DNA of 45,385 nt from an uncultured Flavobacteriales bacterium (GCA_913058295.1 CAJXRD010000022.1:1-45385); one strand, 5' to 3'. Positions 34,683 to 44,172 are shown, numbered from the stretch's first letter. Notes: a model not told the origin generated them from the sequence alone. Numbers and translations are program-made.

Positions 34683-35534
34683 ATGAAAAATCAAAGCAAC
34701 ATTTTAGTCATTGGCGGAACTGGAAAAACAGGGCGCAAAGTAGCAAGTAAATTAACAGAATTAGGTCATAAAGTAAGAATTGGCTCTCGATTTGTAACAC
34801 CAGCATTCGATTGGGATAATTCTGAAACTTGGACTGAAGTATTAGAAGGTATGGACAAAGTGTATATTAGCTTTCAGCCAGATTTAGCGGTTCCTGGAGC
34901 TTTAGAAGCGATAGAAGAGTTAACAAAACAAGCCAAAAGATGTGGTATAAAAAAGGTAGTACTATTATCTGGAAAAGGCGAACGTGAGGCAGAACTTTGT
35001 GAGCAAGTAGTAATTCATTCAGGATTAGATTATACTATCGTTCGTGCAAGTTGGTTCAATCAAAATTTTAGCGAAAGTTTTTTTTTAGAACCTATTTTAG
35101 AAGGTTTTGTAGCTCTACCTCAAGCAGATGTTAAAGTACCTTATGTAGATACAGATGATATCGCAGCTGTTGCTGTGGAAGCCTTGGTAAATGAAAAACA
35201 CAATGGAAATATTTATCAACTTACAGGGCCAAGATTACTTAGTTTTAGGGAGGTTGTTGAAGAAATTTCAGAAGCGACTGATAGGGAAATAGCATTTGCA
35301 TCCATTTCATTATTTGCCTATGTAAATGCCATGAAAGAGCAAGGAGTTCCAGAAAACTTTGTATGGTTAGTCGAGTATTTATTTTCTGAAGTATTGGGCA
35401 ATCCTATTGTTTCTGAAATCACTAACGATATAGAGCTTGTATTGGGTCGAAAACCAATTGATTTTTCAGAATATATAGAAAACACAAAAGCCTCTGGAGT
35501 TTGGAATCCTGTATGTATTAAAACTTTAGTTTAG
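34683..35534 (+). CDS. NmrA-like NAD(P)-binding protein
   Basis: A 283-residue Rossmann-fold protein of the atypical SDR/NmrA group. The nucleotide loop GGTGKTG (11-17) is clear, and the later segments IKKVVLLSGKGE, YTIVRASWFNQNF and VPYVDTDDIAAVAVEAL are family marks. Members act as redox sensors or as quinone or isoflavone-type reductases. It lies directly after the AraC regulator and probably is its target. Confidence 0.9.
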   Translation: MKNQSNILVIGGTGKTGRKVASKLTELGHKVRIGSRFVTPAFDWDNSETWTEVLEGMDKVYISFQPDLAVPGALEAIEELTKQAKRCGIKKVVLLSGKGEREAELCEQVVIHSGLDYTIVRASWFNQNFSESFFLEPILEGFVALPQADVKVPYVDTDDIAAVAVEALVNEKHNGNIYQLTGPRLLSFREVVEEISEATDREIAFASISLFAYVNAMKEQGVPENFVWLVEYLFSEVLGNPIVSEITNDIELVLGRKPIDFSEYIENTKASGVWNPVCIKTLV

Positions 35535-35564
35535 TTGTAAGGACAAAGTGATATAGTGTGTCCC

Positions 35565-35591
35565 TTTGTGGTGATTTGAACCTATCACAAA
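35565..35591. other. Hairpin after the NmrA-type gene
   Basis: Nine base pairs, including two G-T (35565-35573 with 35583-35591), with a 9-base loop, 31 bases after the stop. No T run follows; it may be a weak terminator. Confidence 0.3.
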
Positions 35592-35731
35592 TCCATCATT
35601 AATCATAAAACATCGATTAAATGTTGTTTTATTAAGATAAAAGGTATATTTTAGTCGGAAAATACTTATTATTATAATATTAGCTATAGAGTTTTAAAAA
35701 TCTTTGGTTAATTTATTAAAATGATACACTC

Positions 35732-36973
35732 ATGAAAAGAATTGTAATTTTAGTCGTATTGTTAATGGCAATCCCCGCTCTTAGAGCGCAAAAAAAGGAA
35801 ATTAAAAAAGCCCATCAAGAAGTAAAAGCTGGAAACTTAGTTAGTGCCGCTTCCTATTTACTACAAGCAAAAAGAATATTTGCAGCAGCAGATAATAAAA
35901 CACGTGCAGAATATTATGTGGTAGAGGCCGAATTACAGTTGGCAGAAAAACAATTAGATGTAAAGCAAATAGAGTTAATTTCTCAATCCATAAATAAGGC
36001 AAATAAATATGAGCTAAGCACATCACTTCAAGTTAGAATTTCAGAAATTAATTTAAAAATTAATAGCTTTTCAGCAAGTATAGCAGGTCGTGAATTTGAA
36101 AAAAAGAATTATTCAGATGCAGCTACACTTTACAAAAAATCTTATGAATCAACTCAAGATACTATTCACCTGCTTAAAGCTGCTCGATCTCATTTACTAG
36201 CTAAAGAGTATGAGGATGCTTACAAATCCTATAATAATTTAATCAATATGGGATATACTAATGCCAAGACACAATATGTAGCTACTCATGTGGCCACTAA
36301 TAAAAAAGTGGGATTTTCTTCGATAGAAAAGCGAAATAAAGCAATAGCAGATGGATTGTACAAAAACCCTGAAGTTATGACAAGTCAAAGCAAACTACCT
36401 GAAATATTACGAGGTATAACAGTGGCTTCTATATCTCTAGATAAAAAAAATGCAGCGGTGGCTATTATTGATAGAACTTTGGCTAAAATGCCAGAAAACA
36501 AGATGCTATTAAAACAGGTTTCCCAACTTTATTTGCAATTAGATGCCCATGATAAATATAATGCTGTTGTAGAGCAACTAATTATAGAAACTCCTAATGA
36601 TCCAAACTTATATTATAATTCTGCTGTGACCAGTGCACAAAATAATGATCTGGATAGGGCTAAAAAACATTACAAAAAAGCTTTAGAAATAGACTCTAAC
36701 TATATCAATGCCAAAATAAACCTATCCATTTTACTCTTAGAACAAGACAAAGTTATCAATGATGAAATGAATGAATTAGGAGCTTCTGAATCGGATGATG
36801 CACGTTATAAAGAATTGAAACTAAAACGTAACAATCTTTATGATGAATTGATTCCCTATTTAGAAAGTATTGTAAAGGCGCAACCTCAAAATAAGGATTT
36901 TGCTAAAAAATTGAGGAATATTTATAGCTTTAAAGGCGAAACTACAAAAGTTGCTTTATTAGAAGAAAATTAG
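35732..36973 (+). CDS. Secreted TPR protein
   Basis: A 413-residue exported protein: signal peptide 1-19 (ending ALRAQ), then helical repeats of the tetratricopeptide type, best seen at 125-165 (EKKNYSDAATLYKKSYES ... LAKEYEDAYKSYNNL) and at 290-335 (PNLYYNSAVTSAQNNDLDRAKKHYKKALEID). TPRs mediate protein contacts in the periplasm. It precedes the second LytS/LytTR unit, which is on the other strand, and stands alone. Confidence 0.9.
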   Translation: MKRIVILVVLLMAIPALRAQKKEIKKAHQEVKAGNLVSAASYLLQAKRIFAAADNKTRAEYYVVEAELQLAEKQLDVKQIELISQSINKANKYELSTSLQVRISEINLKINSFSASIAGREFEKKNYSDAATLYKKSYESTQDTIHLLKAARSHLLAKEYEDAYKSYNNLINMGYTNAKTQYVATHVATNKKVGFSSIEKRNKAIADGLYKNPEVMTSQSKLPEILRGITVASISLDKKNAAVAIIDRTLAKMPENKMLLKQVSQLYLQLDAHDKYNAVVEQLIIETPNDPNLYYNSAVTSAQNNDLDRAKKHYKKALEIDSNYINAKINLSILLLEQDKVINDEMNELGASESDDARYKELKLKRNNLYDELIPYLESIVKAQPQNKDFAKKLRNIYSFKGETTKVALLEEN

Positions 36974-37040
36974 TTCCTTAGAGTAATTGAACATTTCTGG
37001 ACTGTTAATGGAACACTTTTTTATTTGACGACGTTGCCAC

Positions 37041-37119
37041 TGAGCTTGCTTATTCTGAGCTTGCCGAAGTATCGAAATGTAGGAGGGAAGCGTAATTTGT
37101 GTAAAATTGAAATTAAAAA
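37041..37119 (+). repeat. Intergenic repeat with TAGGAGGGAAGCGTAAT core
   Basis: TGAGCTTG occurs twice (37041, 37056), followed by CGAAG and the 17-base core at 37080-37096. The core and its flanks recur almost exactly at 44410-44462, and a degraded copy is at 33553. This copy and the one at 44410 lie just beyond the 3' end of a minus-strand gene. Confidence 0.75.
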
Positions 37120-37815
37120 TTATAATTTTGCTAAAACTTCCAGTTTTTTAAAAACGATAACCTTATACATAGCACTTATTGGGACTTTATTATTTTCAAT
37201 TAACAAATAGGTTCTGGTTGCCTTTGAAACTCTATCCAAATTGGAAATATAGGATTTATGTGTGCGTTGGAAATTCTCAGATAATAATGTAGTAATATTA
37301 ATAAGCGTTTCGGGGATAAGATACATTCTTGAATCTGTAAATATTTTTAAATAATTTCCAAAACTCTGAATATACAGAATGGATTTAAATGAAATATTAA
37401 CGGGCATTCCATCATGTTTTATTTGAAGTTCTTCACTGCTACTATTTTTTTTAGGTTGTGTTATTATGGAGGCTGAAACTTTGTTGATTGCTTTCAAAAA
37501 GCGTTCAAATTTTACAGGTTTCAATAAATAATCTACAACACCATAGTTATAACTTTCTAATGCATACTCAGAATATGCTGTAGTTAAAATAACTTTAGGT
37601 GGATTGATCATAGAACGCAAAATTTCCATGCCATTAAGTTCTGGCATTTCTATATCTAGAAAGATGAGATCTACTTCATTTTGCTGAGTGAAATTGATAA
37701 ATTCTAATGGATTCCCAGTACTTAATACTAATTCTAAGTTGTCAATTTTAGAACAATACTCTTCTATCACTTTACGCGCTAGTATTTCATCATCTACAAT
37801 ACCAATTTTAATCAT
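37120..37815 (-). CDS. LytTR-family response regulator (second pair)
   Basis: A 231-residue receiver plus LytTR regulator, clearly related to the one at 3227 but not identical. Asp-8/Asp-9, the phospho-acceptor Asp-54 (FLDIEMP), the Thr of LTTAYSE and the Lys of LLKPV are present. The DNA-binding part is about 135-225 (IKHDGMPVNISFKSILYIQSFGNYLKI ... RTHKSYISNLDR). Its ATG overlaps the stop of the kinase gene (TAATG), so the two are coupled. Likely target: the hydrolase fusion encoded beyond the kinase. Confidence 0.94.
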   Translation of the reverse strand: MIKIGIVDDEILARKVIEEYCSKIDNLELVLSTGNPLEFINFTQQNEVDLIFLDIEMPELNGMEILRSMINPPKVILTTAYSEYALESYNYGVVDYLLKPVKFERFLKAINKVSASIITQPKKNSSSEELQIKHDGMPVNISFKSILYIQSFGNYLKIFTDSRMYLIPETLINITTLLSENFQRTHKSYISNLDRVSKATRTYLLIENNKVPISAMYKVIVFKKLEVLAKL

Positions 37816-38819
37816 TATCTGTTTTTTTTATGGATTGTTAAATCAATAGATAAATTTACAGAATATACTTTTTCCATATCCTCAATTTCTAATACGTGGG
37901 AATTCGGATATAATAGATTTAAACGTCTTCTTACATTTTCAAGTCCCATTCCTTCTCTTTTCGATGCAGAAACCATGGAAGGCTTTGAATTAACAACACA
38001 AAAATGAAGGGTAGTGCTTTTTATAGCAACAGAAATATCAATTGTACTCTGCTCATTGGTGCTTTGGGCACCATGTTTAACAGCATTTTCAACAAATGGG
38101 ATAAGTAACATTGGAGAAATCCTTAAGTCCAACAAGTCTCCTCCAATTAAGAACTCAATAGTACAGCGATTACTCAATCTTTTTTCTTCCAATAATAAAT
38201 AATTTTCTATAAATTCAATCTCTTCTTTTAATAAAACGGTATCTTTTTTAGAACTCTCTAATTGATACCTCATTAATTCTGAGAGCTGCATTACAAGATC
38301 AGGAGTTTCTGGCGATTGCTGTCTGGAAAGTGCATAAATACTATTTAATGAGTTAAATAAAAAATGAGGATTCACCTGTTCTTTTAAATAGGTAAGTTCT
38401 ATCTCTTTTTGCAATTTTTCTTTCTCAACATTTTCTCTTTGGATGATCATATTTCTTCTTAAAAAAAAAGCAGCCATACCGGTTCCGGTCGTATACATAA
38501 AAAAGAAAAAGAATTTAGAAACACCAGACCAACTTAGCGAATTTCCTTTTAAAATTGCGGCAAGTAATATGCTTCCAATAAGCAGTATTCCATATAAAAA
38601 ATACCTTTTCTTATCTAAGAAAAAAGGAATAAAAACAAAATGATTTATCCAAATGATACCCATCATAAATGCTGCATAACTAATACCCCATATATAAAAA
38701 GAATAACTAGTATCAAATTTATCTTTGATTATCCATCCACTTAATATTTCAAGTATGGCTACCAATAAAAAGGCTCCTAGGTTAAGGAGTATGGTATGCT
38801 TTAAAGAATTTTTAATCAT
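37815..38819 (-). CDS. LytS-like sensor histidine kinase (second pair)
   Basis: A 334-residue kinase of the His_kinase type with about four membrane segments in the first 120 residues, fewer than in the first pair's kinase. The H-box is KEQVNPHFLFNSLNS with His-152; the ATP site has ENAVKHGAQ and GMGLENVRRRL. It is transcribed away from the 939-residue hydrolase fusion, with a 238-base gap. Confidence 0.93.
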   Translation of the reverse strand: MIKNSLKHTILLNLGAFLLVAILEILSGWIIKDKFDTSYSFYIWGISYAAFMMGIIWINHFVFIPFFLDKKRYFLYGILLIGSILLAAILKGNSLSWSGVSKFFFFFMYTTGTGMAAFFLRRNMIIQRENVEKEKLQKEIELTYLKEQVNPHFLFNSLNSIYALSRQQSPETPDLVMQLSELMRYQLESSKKDTVLLKEEIEFIENYLLLEEKRLSNRCTIEFLIGGDLLDLRISPMLLIPFVENAVKHGAQSTNEQSTIDISVAIKSTTLHFCVVNSKPSMVSASKREGMGLENVRRRLNLLYPNSHVLEIEDMEKVYSVNLSIDLTIHKKNR

Positions 38820-39057
38820 AATCGCTTTTAGTAAATATCTTATAAAGATACTATCTATACCTACAAATTTCCATAATTTCTTTACAAAAGCTTTATATCA
38901 ATGACGAAATGACTTTATCACTTAATAATTGTGTTTATCCTATTTAAATTATTAGACAGGGATTTTACTATATTTTTATCGAACATTTAAGTTAAGTAAC
39001 GAATTTAAAAGCATAATAATTAACACGTTATTACCAAGAATCTAAATAATATAATCA

Positions 39058-41877
39058 ATGAAAAACATAAGCCGACTAATTTATGTCACCCTTATATTAC
39101 TAACAAACAGTAGCTTTGCCCAACAAAGTGATAGACTTGCTCCGGAGGTTACAGACGCCGAAGCCAAAATCTCGTTCTGGGATTTACCTTATCTAGAAAA
39201 AGCTTTTATTGATGCAGCGCCAAGGGATAGAAAAGACGGTATCCTCGTTGGTGAATTAGGTGTTGACGGAGGCAATAAAGATAGGATTGTTAATTTGGCT
39301 GAGGAGATCGCAGACAGTATACACGGTCTCTATAACAGCCTACTCATTTCCCATAAGGGCAAGCTCTTGTTTGAATCTTACTACCGGCGTGGTCGCGTCA
39401 ATCTGCCTCACTTTCAAGCGTCAGCCACTAAAGTTTATACAAGCTTGGCTATAGGCCGTGCAATACAAATGGGCTATCTAAGCATGGAGGATCTTGATAA
39501 ACCCTTAGTTGGCTTTCTAAAAGATCTGGATCCAACAAAATTTATCGATGGTGTAGAAAAAATCACGCTTCATAATGCAATGGCTATGAGCTCGGGGCTT
39601 CGCTTCAGCGAAGAACAGATGAAGGAATTCCGAGAAAACTCCGACCAGTTTAAAGGACTGGATCAAATTCAGGCTTATCTTGAACTTAGTGTTCCTATTA
39701 GCAAAAAGTCACAGAGCTATAAATACCAAGGCCCCGATCCGATAATGGTGATGCAAGTACTTGATGCTGTGCTGCCAGGTACCGCCAAAGATTTTATTAA
39801 GAATGAACTTTTCAATAAGATTGGAATCCATGATTATAGCTGGAGAGATGACCTCAGTGGTCTGCCAGCAGGGGATAGTGGTTCAAACTTAAGTTCACGC
39901 GATATGCTCAAAATAGGTACATTGGCCCTCCATAAAGGCAAATGGAATGGTGAACAGCTTATTTCAGCAGAATATATGGATAAGGCCACCAGTAGAATTA
40001 CGAAGCCTAATGAAGATTGGCAGCCTGAAACCTTTTTCTATGGCTATTTTTTCTATCAATCGAATATAAAAGTCGGAGACTATAGCTATGATACCAATAT
40101 TGTTTGGGGCGCTGGCGGACAACGTATTATAACCATTGAAGAGTTGGACTTAATGATTGTGATTACTGGTCATGATATGGAAGATACCATAATGACTCAA
40201 GTTTCAAAAATAATTATACCAGCCTTTGTTAAAGAGGAATTCCCAACTTTAGAAACCGCTTATTTTGGAGAAAAGCCACCGGGCTTAATTCCTGTAGAGT
40301 TTGCACCTGCCATTCTTTCTCCAGAAGGAAGTTTTGAAGGAGGCAAGCATTCACCAGATATGAAGAAGTATTATTTCACTAGGAAAAATGGAAAATATGA
40401 AAAACGTACATTTTTTGTTATTCGATATGAAAATGGGAATTGGGGAAACGAATCTGAAACCGAACTAAAATGGCCCAGATTCTCTAAGGGAAGTGATACT
40501 ATATATCGTGGAAATAAATATAGAGAACGAACAGAAACTGGATGGTCGGAACTCAAAAGTCTTGGAGCCCCTTTTTCAGATATGCATATCATGGGGATAT
40601 CCTTTTCAGACAAAGGAACTTCTTATTTTGATCAATATGAAAGTCCTGATACAATTGGAGCTATCAGTTATTCCCGCCTTATAGACGGCAAATATGAACC
40701 TCGTCAAAAAATGGCTAAGGAGATTAACACCGGAACATGGATTGCCCACCCACATATTGCACCGGATGAATCCTATTTGATATGGGATGTTGTAAGAGAA
40801 GACGGCTATGGTCAAGCTGATATCTATATCAGTTTTCGTGCGAAAGATGGTTCTTGGCTACCAGCAATGAACATGGGAGATAAGATCAACACAGAACATC
40901 AGGAAAGTGCCGCAGATGTGACATACGATGGAAAATATTTCTTCTTTACAAGGGGAGACTGGGAGATTAAAGAAGATGGAAGTACTAATTATGTAGGAAA
41001 AAGGTATTGGGTGGATGCTCAAGTTATTGAGAATCTCAGACCCAAGAGCAATGATAAAACCAAAACAACTTCATATGTCATTGCTTATTCCTCAAAAGAA
41101 TCAGGCGATGGAGAAATTTACCTCACCGATGTGGAAGGCAAATCAAAGATTAAGATTACAGATCGTCCTGGAAATGATGGTTATGTAGCCTGGTCACCTG
41201 ATGGAAAGCAAATCGCGTCTTACGGCTATTATGACGGAAGAAAAACATGGTCTATTCACACCATGAATATGGATGGGACCAATATGCAGCGATTAACTCA
41301 TGCACAAAACAAATGGGATAATTCACCAGCATGGTCACCTGATGGAACAAAAATTGCTTTTTCAAGAGAATATAAAGATTCAGAAAAAAAATGGCAGCAA
41401 GAAGTTTGGATTATGAATTCAGATGGTAGCAAACAGACTCGAATAAAACCAATCAAAGGTGGTGGTCCTTATTTTACACCAGATGGTAGAATCGTCTTTC
41501 ACTCGGAATTCAACGATAAAAAAAGCGAGATAAGTATAGCAGATGTTGATGGTAACAACATAATCCAGTTGACAGATAACGAAGATGAAGAGTGGCATCC
41601 TGAAGTTTCACCCGATGGCAAGCAAATCGCTTTTATGTCTGATAGAGATGGGAATTATGAAATTTATGTGATGAATATAGATGGCTCTAGTCAAAAACGA
41701 TTAACAAATAGTGAAGTTAATGATTGGTATCCTTCCTGGTCTCCAGACGGTGCTAAACTCATTTTTTCCACAATCAGTGATGGAAAAAGGCAAGTCTCTG
41801 TCATGAACAAAGATGGTTCTTCCGTAGAGAAAATTATAGATCATGGGTCACAAGCTGCGTGGTTAAAAAACAACTAA
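39058..41877 (+). CDS. Exported fusion: serine hydrolase, PD40-like middle module, TolB-like propeller
   Basis: A 939-residue secreted protein with three parts. Signal peptide 1-21. Residues about 25-395: a beta-lactamase-fold hydrolase with SATK (Ser-122, Lys-125), a YQG in the YxN position and WGAGGQRI in place of HxG. Residues about 402-662: a beta-rich module containing PD40-like strands (FGEKPPGLIPVEFAP ... IAPDESYLIWD ... TYDGKYFFF); it is closely matched by the whole mature protein encoded next. Residues about 668-939: TolB/WD40-like repeats with SPDGKQIA, MNMDGTNMQRLT and SPDGTKIAF, six blades or so. The propellers could bind proteins, sugars or peptidoglycan. The hydrolase part is richer in G+C than its surroundings. 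Confidence 0.88.
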   Translation: MKNISRLIYVTLILLTNSSFAQQSDRLAPEVTDAEAKISFWDLPYLEKAFIDAAPRDRKDGILVGELGVDGGNKDRIVNLAEEIADSIHGLYNSLLISHKGKLLFESYYRRGRVNLPHFQASATKVYTSLAIGRAIQMGYLSMEDLDKPLVGFLKDLDPTKFIDGVEKITLHNAMAMSSGLRFSEEQMKEFRENSDQFKGLDQIQAYLELSVPISKKSQSYKYQGPDPIMVMQVLDAVLPGTAKDFIKNELFNKIGIHDYSWRDDLSGLPAGDSGSNLSSRDMLKIGTLALHKGKWNGEQLISAEYMDKATSRITKPNEDWQPETFFYGYFFYQSNIKVGDYSYDTNIVWGAGGQRIITIEELDLMIVITGHDMEDTIMTQVSKIIIPAFVKEEFPTLETAYFGEKPPGLIPVEFAPAILSPEGSFEGGKHSPDMKKYYFTRKNGKYEKRTFFVIRYENGNWGNESETELKWPRFSKGSDTIYRGNKYRERTETGWSELKSLGAPFSDMHIMGISFSDKGTSYFDQYESPDTIGAISYSRLIDGKYEPRQKMAKEINTGTWIAHPHIAPDESYLIWDVVREDGYGQADIYISFRAKDGSWLPAMNMGDKINTEHQESAADVTYDGKYFFFTRGDWEIKEDGSTNYVGKRYWVDAQVIENLRPKSNDKTKTTSYVIAYSSKESGDGEIYLTDVEGKSKIKITDRPGNDGYVAWSPDGKQIASYGYYDGRKTWSIHTMNMDGTNMQRLTHAQNKWDNSPAWSPDGTKIAFSREYKDSEKKWQQEVWIMNSDGSKQTRIKPIKGGGPYFTPDGRIVFHSEFNDKKSEISIADVDGNNIIQLTDNEDEEWHPEVSPDGKQIAFMSDRDGNYEIYVMNIDGSSQKRLTNSEVNDWYPSWSPDGAKLIFSTISDGKRQVSVMNKDGSSVEKIIDHGSQAAWLKNN

Positions 41878-41937
41878 ATAAACAGTACAAAGAGTTGATA
41901 AATCAATCATGGTGTACCCACATTAACAAAAAAAAGC

Positions 41938-42798
41938 ATGCAAAAGATTAAGCTATTCATCCTCACCCTCATCCTATCGTTTAACCCAGTCTTTGCTCAA
42001 GAAAATAGTATAAACGACTCTGATTTTCCAGCCATAAAAGATCGCTATCTTGGGCAAAAACCCCCAGGATTAATTCCCGAATTATTTGCTCCAGATATTA
42101 TTCGAACAGAGCATAGGGAAGCAGAAGCTGCCTTTACACCCGATTTAAAGGAGTTCTATTTCCGAAGAAGAGGAGGGAAATATAAAAATAATACCTTGGT
42201 AGTTATCCAATACAAAAATAAGCAATGGACCGAGTCTCTTGTGCCACCCAGAGCAGGAGAACCATTTATTTCTCTTGACAATAAGATTCTGTATTTGGGA
42301 AATAAATATAGAGAACGAACCAACACTGGCTGGTCAACCGTAAAAAGTTTGGACGCTCCTTTTAAAGACATCCCTATCATGCGCCTTACGGTTTCCGCTA
42401 AAGGAACTTACTATTTTGATGAGGCAACCGAAATTGGTACTATTCGGTATTCCCGATTAATAGACGGTACCCGTGAAAAACCTTTAACAGTAAACATTGA
42501 CATGGGGAATTGGAAAGCTCACCCCTTTATTGCTCCAGATGAATCCTATTTAATCTGGGATGATGAAAGTGAAGGTGGATACGGCGATAATGATTTGTAT
42601 ATTAGTTTTCGACAGAAAGATGGTACCTGGGGTGCCGCTATTAATTTAGGAGCTCAAATAAATACAGAATTCGCAGAAGCATATGGAAGTATCACACCCG
42701 ATGGAAAGTTTTTTTTCTTTCATAGAGGTTTTGGTGGTAACCGGGGAGATATTTTTTGGGTGGATGCAAAAATTATTGAAACACTTAGGCCTAAGTAG
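41938..42798 (+). CDS. Exported PD40-like protein, paralogue of the middle module next door
   Basis: A 286-residue secreted protein with a signal peptide (1-20, ending VFAQ). It aligns over its full mature length with residues 402-662 of the fusion encoded upstream, sharing GQKPPGLIPELFAP/GEKPPGLIPVEFAP, GNKYRERT, HPFIAPDESYLIWD/HPHIAPDESYLIWD, DGTWGAAINLG/DGSWLPAMNMG and the end WVDAKIIETLRPK. It therefore arose by duplication or by loss of the flanking domains. It starts 60 bases after the fusion gene, likely in the same transcript. Confidence 0.88.
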   Translation: MQKIKLFILTLILSFNPVFAQENSINDSDFPAIKDRYLGQKPPGLIPELFAPDIIRTEHREAEAAFTPDLKEFYFRRRGGKYKNNTLVVIQYKNKQWTESLVPPRAGEPFISLDNKILYLGNKYRERTNTGWSTVKSLDAPFKDIPIMRLTVSAKGTYYFDEATEIGTIRYSRLIDGTREKPLTVNIDMGNWKAHPFIAPDESYLIWDDESEGGYGDNDLYISFRQKDGTWGAAINLGAQINTEFAEAYGSITPDGKFFFFHRGFGGNRGDIFWVDAKIIETLRPK

Positions 42799-42836
42799 GG
42801 CGGAGCTTTAAAAATTATTCCTGTGGACTAATTTAG

Positions 42837-42854
42837 CCCTTCGATTTACTCAGG
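42837..42854 (-). repeat. CCCTGAG...TCGAAGGG element, reverse orientation
   Basis: CCCTTCGATTTACTCAGG is the reverse complement, less one base, of the element at 44173-44192. It is followed by a 10-bp palindrome GCCAGCTGGC (42867-42876). Such elements are common between genes in Flavobacteriia. Confidence 0.7.
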
Positions 42855-43008
42855 ATAAACTGCCGAGCCAGCTGGCGCTTTAGCAAACTTCTTTTCTTTA
42901 AAATATTAATTCTCAAAAATTTCTCCTGCAATATTAATGAAAGTTAATCACTGAATTATGTATTAATAGTATTTGATTTTTTATGAAAAAATAAAAAAGT
43001 AAAAAGCT

Positions 43009-43016
43009 TATTTTTG
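43009..43016 (+). promoter_or_regulatory. -7 element just upstream of the YdjM-like gene
   Basis: TATTTTTG matches TAnnTTTG perfectly and ends 16 bases before the TTG start codon, giving a leader of about 10 bases. Confidence 0.5.
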
Positions 43017-43032
43017 CAATCAAATTTTAGCA

Positions 43033-44034
43033 TTGGATTCACTTACACAAATAGTTTTGGGAGCTGCGATTGGCGAAGCAGTATTGGGTAAAAAAGTTGG
43101 TAATAAGGCCTTGTTATATGGAGCTATTGCAGGTACGATTCCAGATTTAGATGTGGTTTTTGGAAATTTCACAGATACCATTACCGCCATAGAATGGCAT
43201 CGAGGATTTAGTCACTCCTTATTATTTAGTATTCTTTTAGCTCCTATTCTTGGTTGGCTCGTTAATAAAATAGAACGGAAATATGCTTTGGGTTGGAAAC
43301 CCTGGGCTAAGTTATTTTTTTTAGGACTTTTTACCCATCCGCTTTTAGATGCTTTTACTACCTGGGGAACCCAACTATTTTGGCCATTCTCAACACGACT
43401 GGCTTTTAACTCCATTTTTGTAATCGATCCTTTATATACGCTACCTTTTTTGATTTGTACCCTTATGGTACTTTTTTATAAACGAGATTCTAACAAGAGA
43501 AGTCAAATTAATAGGACAGGGCTCTACATTTCTACCTTTTATCTACTTTCTACCTTGGTGGTAAAACAAGTAGCTACCCAACAATTTGAAAAGGCATTAC
43601 AATCCCAAGAAATTGATTATACCCAAGTCAGTACACGACCAGCACCATTTTCTACTATATTATGGAATGCTAACATAGACACACCCGATGCCTATCTAAT
43701 TGCCGATTATTCTTTTTTTGATACACAGGCCATACAATTTAAAAAATATCCCAAAAAGCGGGATGCAGCAATAAAATTACTAGAATACCACAATGTACAA
43801 CGCTTAATTGCCATCAGTGAAGGTTGGTATGTCTTGGAGCAAAAAAAAGGGGCTTGGTATTTTAACGACTTTCGGTTTGGAAGTATACCCAAAAAAGACG
43901 GCAGCGAAAGTTTTACTTTTTCCTATGAATTAGAACTACAAAACAGTGAAATCTACGCTACCGAAGTTCCAAAAACAGGAATGGATGCCAAATTTTTATT
44001 GCATAGAATATTGGAACGGATAAAAGGGAATTGA
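43033..44034 (+). CDS. YdjM-like membrane-bound metal-dependent hydrolase
   Basis: A 333-residue integral membrane protein of the LexA-regulated YdjM / DUF457 group. The typical N-terminus DSLTQIVLGAAIGEAVLG comes directly after a TTG, so TTG at 43033 is the start codon. Likely metal or active-site residues are in TIPDLDVVFG, EWHRGFSHS and THPLLDAFTTWG. About four to five membrane helices precede a C-terminal soluble part (from 190). Relatives appear in DNA-damage regulons, but the reaction is not known. Inverted repeat elements lie on both sides. Confidence 0.88.
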   Translation: MDSLTQIVLGAAIGEAVLGKKVGNKALLYGAIAGTIPDLDVVFGNFTDTITAIEWHRGFSHSLLFSILLAPILGWLVNKIERKYALGWKPWAKLFFLGLFTHPLLDAFTTWGTQLFWPFSTRLAFNSIFVIDPLYTLPFLICTLMVLFYKRDSNKRSQINRTGLYISTFYLLSTLVVKQVATQQFEKALQSQEIDYTQVSTRPAPFSTILWNANIDTPDAYLIADYSFFDTQAIQFKKYPKKRDAAIKLLEYHNVQRLIAISEGWYVLEQKKGAWYFNDFRFGSIPKKDGSESFTFSYELELQNSEIYATEVPKTGMDAKFLLHRILERIKGN

Positions 44035-44133
44035 ATTTTAAATAAATTCCCAGAGCAATTTGATTTTATAAAACCATCGATCGATTGGTAGCGATATTCA
44101 CCATTTTACTAACACAATACAAAATGTACTATA

Positions 44134-44155
44134 ACCTGCCTGCCGGTAGGCAGGT
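44134..44155. repeat. 22-base CCTGCC/GGCAGG palindrome
   Basis: An 11-bp dyad with one G-T pair and CCGG in the centre (half site ACCTGCCTGCC). The same kind of palindromic element is scattered in many Bacteroidota genomes, probably as a REP-like repeat. Confidence 0.7.
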
Positions 44156-44172
44156 GTACTGTATTATGCCTG

